Notes under the pieces: model-generated
What the model was told of the DNA's origin: nothing
Seen by the model: only the letters and a program-made list of their open reading frames with translations
Database searches by the model: none
Shown here: positions 56,761-64,000 of the stretch, piece by piece
Numbering within the stretch: the stretch's first letter is position 1
How the letters are laid out: each line of letters begins with the position of its first letter
From: Rhytidiadelphus loreus
Lineage: Eukaryota; Streptophyta; Bryopsida; Hypnales; Hylocomiaceae
DNA length: 64,000 bases
NCBI GenBank assembly: GCA_947034895.1
Contig: OX344765.1
Location: forward strand, 2,299,001 to 2,363,000
Reading direction: 5' to 3'
Made by a program: the position numbers and the translations under genes

Positions 56761-59186
56761 CCTAAGCGAGGTTGCCCTGAACATGAAGTTGCCTCAACCC
56801 CGATATTGCGTAGACTTGAAGTTGCCTTTTTTCAATATAAATGCGCCCCTCTTCTATGCCACATGAACATCACATGGCATCCACATGAGCCTTGATAAAT
56901 GGAGGGTAATTTTTAAAAATTCAAGGATAAAATTGACCTTATTAGACAGACAGGGGAGTCTACTAGATGTCTTTGACACCAAGTTTGTCACGTTGTTGCC
57001 ATGTTCAGGAAGACAATCTTGGTAGAAGGTACAACTACCATTTTTTTGTTCCACAACTTCTTCTTTTTCCACTCCTTTCTTTCTAATGTTCGATTTCTTT
57101 TAAAATATTTTTCCCGAAATGCAAATCCTATCAAATCTAATTTTCTAATTACTTACTAATTGTTTGGAAAATCAAACAGAACTTGAAGATAAGCTTGTTT
57201 AACTTCTTCCAACTAGAATTAAATTCTAAAATATCTAAAAGTCAAGTATTCTCCTATTTGGACTTTTTCTTTTATCTTAACCCCTAAATGAATGAAGCAT
57301 CAAATTTTGGTGTTGACAATACTTAGAAGTTAAATAAAACCTAACCAAGTACTTATTTTTATTAGTTTATATTTTTGAAAAATTCTTTTTGAGACTAGTT
57401 TTAGCATTGAAAATCCAATTTTGAAAATGATTGGTTATGATTTTTCAATTCAAGATTTCGTGCAAGGATATCCATTGCAATCTTGACTTTCCATAGTGTT
57501 GAGGGTTCTTGGAAATGAGCCTTAAATACACTAGATTTTGCAGAAAAAATCACATTAGAAATTCATTTTTAAAAAATGTAGAGAGATTTTGAGAAGCTAT
57601 AAATTGATTGGAATTATGCATATTAGACCCTTTATCCTCATATTTTTTTGGCAACTATGAGCACTTTATTCCCACCCTTGGAATACAGTGTACACAATCA
57701 GGTTCTTAGTTAAGTTGTCGTAGTAAACTCCTAGTGAGTGCCTAACAACGTGTAATCCAGATATGTCTTCCAAGTAATGGATCTTTTGTTGTTTGTTCCT
57801 AGTACCTAAATTTTCCTAGTGGCAATGTCTAATCAAATCAAACCACATTAGTTACTAAGACTAGGTTTTGGCTACATCAACTAAAACTTAGGGCCAATGG
57901 AGTTAGTGAAGTAGAAAAGTAAAGTAGACTAAGTTATAGGGCTTATTTTGCCCTTCCTAGAATGATAAAGAAACCTAATTATGACTTAACTTCCTATCAG
58001 ATAACTACAGATGAAGTTTGGTTCTAAATCTAACATCTAATACTTCATTTGTTGATTTGTAAGATTCTAACTATTGAAATTGAATGCAGATTTTTGGCTT
58101 ATTTTCTATTTTAAAACTTCTACCTAATTTATAACTTTGACTTGATTTGGTCAACAATGGTTGAATTCCATCCAAATCTAACCTACTTATGTTTAAAACT
58201 TCATTCTACTATAATTTGTTCAATATTCTTTCATTCTTGAGGTTAAATTAGTTTTGAAATCTTGAAAATATTTTCTTGAGATTCTACCCCTAACTTACTT
58301 CTTAGTTATCTTTTGACCTAATTAATAAATTCTTAAATGTTCTTACTACTTTAGGTAATTTTTGGGTTTTATTTTTATTTCTAGGATTAATTAGTTTTAC
58401 CTTTTTAAGTTTTATTTTTTATTTTTTTAAAAGGTAAAAACTTCTTACTTTTGACCCTTTTGGTAAATTTTATGTACAGATGAATTTTGACCATTGACCA
58501 GTTCAGCAAAATTCTTCTATAATTTTTTTTACTGTTGGATTTCAAAATTATTTCTACTTTTATCTTCTAACTCCTATTTTGACTCTAGATTCTAATATTC
58601 CTTAAAGATTCTTTAAAGGATTCCTTTTGATAACTTTCTACTTTTGTATCTACTTTTTCATCTACTTTTCATCCAAAGGTAATCTTTGATAATTTTCTCT
58701 AATTATTGTGGTAAAAATCTTTTAAAAATACAATAGTAATTTTCCAACTACTTTTAAACTGGCTACTAATTGATTTTCCAACCTACTATGGGTTAATTCG
58801 AATTCTAATTTTAAAATCAAAAGTCAAATTCTAATCCAATGTTTTTAGTGGAAATGCAAGAAATGTGGTATAAAGTTCAATTACTAACCTTAGTAATGAC
58901 CCCATCTTTGTTGAGTATCGCCACCATGTTGTCAATTGCACACTCCAACTACATCTTCAATGTCTTGTACTTTGATGTTGATTTTGTAAACCCCTACCAG
59001 AATTGGAGAAATCCCTGAAGCCCTGTCCTTCAATTGATTTTTTTTTCATTCCACTTCTTTTAAATGTTCTCTTTTTCTTTTGTAGATATTTTTATAGAAT
59101 AAAATCCTATCAAATCTAATCTCTAAATGCTTGTTAATCTTCTTGAGAATAAAACGAGGGGTTTAAAGACAAACTAATTTGGCTTA
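56761..59186. repeat. AT-rich DNA with a diverged dispersed-repeat segment
   Basis: 57690-58960 resembles 11640-12850 (see there), in the same orientation. No genes recognised. A TTAACCCCTAAATG motif at ~57278 looks like a solitary end of the TTAA family, but no partner end was found. Confidence 0.35.
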
Positions 59187-59912
59187 GAGCATTCCTACTC
59201 CCACTCGTCCAACCTGACTGGAGCAGGTTTGGGAGGGGCCAGGAGATATTTGAGTCCCCATGAGATACTATGCCATGTAGCACGCATTTCCAAGCACCAA
59301 GTGTGCCCAATTTTGCCCGGGGTACCATAGCTTGGCGAGCACAGGGAACTTTTGAGTGAGCCTGGAATTGACAACCATTACAAGTTATTTCAAGCCTCCA
59401 AGAGACCATTTCAGGGCCATTCCCCTTCATTGTTCCCCCCGCAGTGAAGGACGGCTAGCTGTCCCAAAAAATTAATTAATTAATTTAATTTAAATTAAAT
59501 TAAATTCTTCAAATGTAAGAAGAAGTTGAAAAAAAAAATCCGGAAATGTGCTGGTAGCCTTTCGACCACGTAGGACTGTTGAGGTGTCAGGCCAACAACG
59601 CGTTCCTTGCGTTCTCGCAACAGTAGAACTCACAGTCTCTTAGAGGCCCGGGAGACCATCTTATGATTGAGTATTCTTTTCCTTGTTTTTAGAGGGATTC
59701 CTTGTTTGCTAGTAGGGGAAGACAGAGCATGTCAGGATGATCTCATTTTTAAATGTTGTTTTCTAGTGGGGGAGGGCGTTGCAAGTCCGGGGAGGGGCCC
59801 AACTCCCTGGCCAATAGTAGGGGGTCACCTCCTGACCGGGCCCTCTCCCCACCCCGAGCCCTAGGTAGCCAACCTACTGTGGAGATTTGGCTGCCCCACG
59901 GTGGCGATGCTC
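59187..59912. mobile_element. Harbinger-like element, ~726 bp, possibly composite
   Basis: Ends GAGCAT(T/C) are inverted, flanked by TTA (59184-59186, 59913-59915). Similarity of the ends is short (TTAGAGCATTCC versus ATAAGAGCATCGCC). An inner segment (59380-59665) has its own inverted AGAGACCAT-like/GGTCTC ends, so a second element may be nested. Confidence 0.45.
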
Positions 59913-59929
59913 TTATATCCACTAATAAC

Positions 59930-60860
59930 TAATTTCCAGCATCTACTAAAGTCAGCTATTCTCTCTTCTTCTTTTTTTCTATTTGTCTTTATTCCACACT
60001 CCAACCTTGGTATACGTATTAAATATTCCCAAGGAACAACTTCCTTCCCTTACACTCCTCTTCCCTATGTGAATATCAAATGGCTAACATATAATTCTAA
60101 TCTCCACTTGCTTTGCTTCCATTCTTTGGGTTGAGCTGTGCTTAAAGCTTGATTGTACAACTTTTAGAACTTGGATTTGCACCAAAGCGTGTGAGAACCA
60201 GGCTTGGAGACGTGCTGGATGAGATGTACGTGTTTTGGATCAACAAAGCTTGTGGATTGAATGTCCTTGTGACCAAGCATGGCTGGTTTGTGAACTGGGT
60301 TGACTTGTTGCTTGATCTGGTGAGAGCACAACTGAGTTGACTTGAATTGGCTTGCTCTGGTTGAGCCTTTGCCTCCCTTTACAATTGATTTTTTGCTTCC
60401 CAACTTATATCTGGAAATTTTGGAAATTTTGGGGAAATTTTTCAAAGTCACAGGCTTACTACTAAGCTTGGCAGACCCTTCTTGGTGTTTGAAAACTAAA
60501 TTCTCAGTTAGAATTAACACCTAGAATTTTCCACCAGAGTTGAAATGTTGAAAAACAAAGCCTGGTGTTCAAAAATCACAAAAAAGAAGCAAAAAAGGGG
60601 CCCTGTGGGCATCATCCCTGGCATTGATTTGAAGCAATGCGCCATCTTGTGATGGCTCACTGCTTCAAGTCATTCATCCCGGCTCTTTTCTACTATTTCA
60701 AAGTCATTCATCGACCAAAAAATGGCTTCCACGTCACTTAAGGGTTTAATGGAATGAAGCACAAGAAGTCTGTTTTACTATCCACTTCATAAATTTTAAA
60801 AATACTGAAAATTGAATTTTTTATAGCAATTTGAAGTTGAATGAATCAAAGATCAAACTA
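59930..60860. other. Non-coding flank with small unrecognised frames
   Basis: A 63-codon plus-strand frame (60149-60340) and an overlapping minus-strand frame (60164-60520) exist without a recognisable domain. Around 60600-60690 GC-richer sequence with AAGCAATGCGCCATC and its near-inverse (GATGGCTCACTGCTT) suggests another small fold-back. Confidence 0.3.
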
Positions 60861-61851
60861 CAGTCAGGTCCAGCTCAAATACGAATTCCTGCATTCACAG
60901 GGAAGAAAAACATGATTTGCTTCCAACTTTGACGCCCTCCCAAGGGCTGAAAAATTAATTTTTTTTCACGAATTCTTTTTCACAATATCATCTTTATTCT
61001 AATAACGTATGTGCCAAATTTCAAGTCCAGATGACTTATACAAAAGAAGATATTCAAACATGTACCAACATGTGTAGTTAAAAAGAAAATTTCACTACCA
61101 TCAACTTTGACACCCTCCCAAAAATTGAAAAAAAAATTTTGGCCATGAAATTTTTGGTGTGAGATCATCTTAGTGTTAATAAATAATGTGCCAAATTTCA
61201 AGTTCAAAATTTTTTCTCACAAAGAGTAGTTCAAAGTCTACCAACATGTGTAGTTATGAATTTTTTTTCCAGAACAACACATGTTGGTAGATTTTGAATA
61301 TCTTTTTTTTGGTAAATCTTTTGGCCTTGAAATTTGTCACACATATTATCAACATAGAGGTTATCTCATGCCAAAAATTCCATGGTAAATAAACAATTTT
61401 TCTGCCCTTGGGAGGGTGTCAAAGTTAGGCCGTAGTGAAATTGTTTCTCAGGGCTACAGTTGTCAGTTGGTAGAATTCAAATATCTCTCTGTGGGAAAAT
61501 CTTTTGAACTTGAAAATTGGCAAATGCGTTATAAACATAGAACTGATTTCACACCAAAGATTTCATGGCCAAAACTTTTTTTTTCAATTTTTGGGAGGGT
61601 GTCAAAGTTGATGGTAGTGAAATTTTTTTCTTAACTACACATGTTGGTACATGTTTGAATATCTTCTTTTGTATAAGTCATTTGGACTTGAAATTTGGCA
61701 CATACGTTATTAGAATAAAGAGGATCTTGTGGAAAAAAATTCGTGAAAAAAAATTAATTTTTCAGCCCTCGGGAGGGCATCAAAGTTGGAAGCAAATCAT
61801 GCTTTTCTTCCCTGTGAATGCAGGAATTCGTAATTGAGCTGGACCTGACTG
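60861..61851. mobile_element. 991-bp fold-back element at a TA site
   Basis: Two ~490-bp arms are inverted copies over their whole length; outermost ends CAGTCAGGTCCAGCTCAA. TA flanks both ends (60859-60860, 61852-61853), which fits a Tc1/mariner-type MITE. Each arm contains two diverged ~220-bp tandem units (each with ACTTTGAC(G/A)CCCTCCCAA, a GTGCCAAATTTCAAGT stretch and CCAACATGTGTAGTTA), so four units are arranged symmetrically. The short frames are repeat artefacts. Confidence 0.75.
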
Positions 61852-62159
61852 TACATTGAACTTCTCATTGAATCTATTAAATTCTAAGTCATTCTTGTGC
61901 ATATCTAAATACCCGAAGAAGGCAAGGTAGTTACATAAAAAATCTTCTTCTTCTTTAAAACCTATCCTTATTTACATGTAGCACTTTGTATCTATTGCAA
62001 CCTCTTACTTTCAAATCTTTCTTTGATTACAATTAATAGCCATGTTCACTTATTTTGCATTTGCGAGGACGCATAGCACATTCCCCGGCACATTCAATAC
62101 AAAATCATTTGATCGTAGCATGCATATACAAATTGTTGCCAAATCTTGAATTCTTCTAT
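61852..62159. other. Short AT-rich spacer, no feature
   Basis: No gene or repeat is recognised between the fold-back element and the CACTA-type element. Confidence 0.4.
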
Positions 62160-63692
62160 CACTAGTAGAAAATCTGCGTCCAAATCAACAAAAAATAGAC
62201 AAGAAAGTGTTGATTTTGTTAGTTCATTTTCTGTTGATTTTGATGTGTTGACTTGGACACTATGAAACAAGAAAGTGTTGATTTTTTTGTTACAGTTTTT
62301 GTTAATTTGGTCAATAATTTTTTTTTTTTTTTAAATTAAAAAATTAATTTTTTTTAAATGCCATGTGGCAAAGCCACGTCGCACCACATGGCAACCCGCC
62401 ATGTGGCACACCAATGCCACGTAGGCGGCCACCACCGTGGAGGTTCAAACCTTGGACCTCACAGTTGGGGTCCAAGACTCTAACCATTGAGCCAACCCGA
62501 ATTCTACATGTTATAATGAAAATTAGAATTACATTTATATTGTTTTCCATTTTTTTTGTAAGAACAGAAGACTTTGGTGACCTTTTTGGCATAGTAAAAC
62601 ACTTTTTTTGAAAAAACTTTGAACTAATAAAAGTTAGATAATCAAGCTGAATTTCACCTCCAAAAATCCGTTTGACATTTGAAGTCTCCAATCAAAAGTT
62701 ATGAACAAAATTCAGAGCGGGTGTTTAAAAATGTCAACGAAAAATTTCATTTCAACCCCTCTCTGAATTTTGTCCATAACTTTTGATTGAAGACTTTAAA
62801 TGTTAAACGTATTTTTGGAGATGAAAGTTAGCTTGATTGTCTAACTTTTCTTAGTTCAAAGTTTCTTGAAAAAACATATTTTACTATTCCAAAACGGTCA
62901 CCAAATCCTGCTGTTCTTCCAAAAAAAAAAAAAAATGCAAAAACAATATAAATGTAATTCAAACTCTACAATAGACATGTAGTTCTTGAATTAATAATTT
63001 TGTGTGTTTTGTAAGAACAACAGACTTTGGTGACCATTTTGGCATAGTAAAATTTTTTTTTCAAGAAACTTTGAACTAAGAAAAGTTAGATAATTAAGCT
63101 AATTTTCACCTCCAAAAATCCATTTGACATTTGAAGTCTCCAATTAAAAGTTATAAATAAAATTCAGAGCGGGGTTGAAATGGACCTTTTTGTTGACATT
63201 TTTAAACACCCGCTCTGAATTTTGTCTATAACTTTTTATTGGAGACTTCAAATGTCAAACGGATTTTTGGAGGTGAAATTCAGCTTTATTGTCTAACCTT
63301 TCTTAGTTCAAAGTTTTTTCAAAAAAAGTGTTTTACTATGCCAAAAAGGTCACCAAAGTCTGCTGAGTTCAAAAAACACAGAATTGTGAGTAAAAAAGTG
63401 TTAAATTGTTGATTGTTTTGTTGATTTGAACGTTGACCTACCAAAAGTAACAAAAAAATTTAACCATTTTGTTACGTTGTGCTAATTCAACAAAAAATTG
63501 TGAAAATGAACAAAAAAGTGTTTATAGTTTTGTTGATTTGGACATTGTACTACCAAAATTAACAAAAAAAATTTAACCGTTTTGTTACCTTGTGCCAAAT
63601 CAACAAAAAATTGTGAAAATGGTCGATACAGTGCCCACATTAACAAAAAATTGATGATTTTTTGTTGATCTGGACATCATTTTCTACTAATA
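62160..63692. mobile_element. CACTA-type non-autonomous element, 1533 bp
   Basis: The left end is CACTAGTAGAAAAT; the right end, inverted, is TATTAGTAGAAAATG. A 3-bp TAT lies on both sides (62157-62159, 63693-63695). Subterminal TCAACAAAAAA motifs are frequent. The interior has two large inverted units (~62560-62920 and ~62995-63365), each itself a palindrome around an AATTCAGAG-GGG core. It also carries a tRNA-like segment near its left end. Confidence 0.65.
62434..62502 (-). other. tRNA-like segment (SINE head or tRNA relic)
   Basis: On the minus strand the segment reads like a tRNA gene: an A-box-like TGGCTCAATGG, then GGTTAGAGTCTTGGACC, and a B-box-like GGTTTGAACCTCC ~40 bp later. The anticodon arm region can form an extended TTGGACC/GGTCCAA stem, unlike a normal tRNA, and the acceptor stem does not pair well. 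It is more likely a tRNA-derived SINE head or promoter relic than a functional tRNA. It is preceded by ATGCCATGTGGCA-type palindromes. Confidence 0.45.
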
Positions 63693-63695
63693 TAT

Positions 63696-64000
63696 TACTA
63701 CAAAAAAAGACTAATATTATAGGACAGAAGGGAGTACATATAAGCTTACTACATAGCTTGGCAACCCTGGCAAAGTATCAAGAATGACTCTCTATTGTTA
63801 TAAAAATATGAATGGTACAACTTGATGCTTCTATGACTTAAAAGCTATGAGGAATAGATGGTTGTGCAATGTGACTCAGTGATGAGTATCAACAATGATA
63901 GGAAAGGGTTAACTTATGTGGAAGAGCCTTGCCTACCAAGTTGATGAGTGAATGCAATTTGAATGTGTGACAATGGAGCATCACACCCCATATACTCTAA
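63696..64000. other. Right edge, nothing recognised
   Basis: An ACTACAAAAAAAGACTAA motif at 63698 resembles a canonical plant CACTA end and might open another element extending beyond the window. No gene is seen. Confidence 0.3.

Noticed and set aside
60980..61837. Two similar small proteins on opposite strands (60980-61207 and 61565-61837)
   Set aside because: They are mirror translations of the arms of the fold-back element.
62434..62502. Functional tRNA gene
   Set aside because: The acceptor stem does not close and the anticodon arm is over-extended, so it is kept only as a tRNA-like segment.
1..64000. CRISPR arrays, bacterial operons or rRNA genes
   Set aside because: No regularly spaced identical repeats with unique spacers, no ribosome-binding-site-led gene series and no rRNA signature; the window is eukaryotic.

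Overview
The window looks like nuclear DNA of a land plant, probably a non-flowering lineage (moss, lycophyte, fern or gymnosperm). The evidence is AT-rich intergenic DNA, hAT-, CACTA-, Harbinger- and MULE-type element remnants, GT-AG intron signals, and one TIR gene whose domain is of a type I associate with non-flowering plants. The species cannot be fixed from the sequence. Only one host gene is well supported; nearly everything else is mobile or repetitive DNA.

The centre (about 13.3-31.9 kb) is the most striking part. Three related retroelements, here called E1, E3 and E5, lie head to tail with nothing between them. Each is [TTC repeat + ~1.1-1.2 kb direct repeat] - ORF1 - ORF2 - 3' hairpin - G-rich tract - [TTC repeat + the same direct repeat]. 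E1 spans ~13294-20203 and E3 ~20190-26607. E5 spans ~26598-31890; it is decayed and lacks its 3' end. ORF1 is an unrecognised Gag-like protein with a Cys-rich core, a basic nuclear-localisation-like patch and a Gly/Arg/Asn-rich tail. ORF2 is a reverse transcriptase whose motifs (DITxCYESIP, GIPMGFSCSP, RYIDD) and thumb resemble Penelope-like RTs rather than Gypsy, Copia or LINE RTs. I see no integrase, RNase H, GIY-YIG, AP endonuclease or tyrosine recombinase. Both ORFs appear to begin at 3' splice acceptors, with the reading phase conserved in all three copies. This combination of Penelope-like RT, LTR-like repeats and TTC-microsatellite junctions is my candidate for the undescribed system.

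Left part (1-13.3 kb): AT-rich DNA with a ~5.8-kb-spaced inverted repeat, diverged tandem repeats, a GC-richer island near 4.4-5.45 kb, a dead MULE transposase (7.4-8.9 kb) and a decayed minus-strand coding relic (9.3-10.2 kb).

Right part (32-64 kb): the host gene at 50209-51641 encodes a TIR-domain protein. A GT-AG intron joins it to a second exon encoding a hydrophobic, probably membrane-spanning tail. Its leader is built of ~205-bp tandem repeats. A broken paralogous copy (leader repeats at 40.3-40.7 kb; exon 2 and 3' flank split between 42.1 and 45.6 kb) lies upstream. It was interrupted twice by members of a non-autonomous element family bounded by TTAA, and the TIR locus acts as the empty-site control. 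Around these lie three ~580-bp hAT-type MITEs with 8-bp target duplications, two CACTA-type elements (one carrying a tRNA-like segment), a 991-bp fold-back element at a TA site, Harbinger-like MITEs, a near-perfect 42-bp hairpin and several minisatellites.
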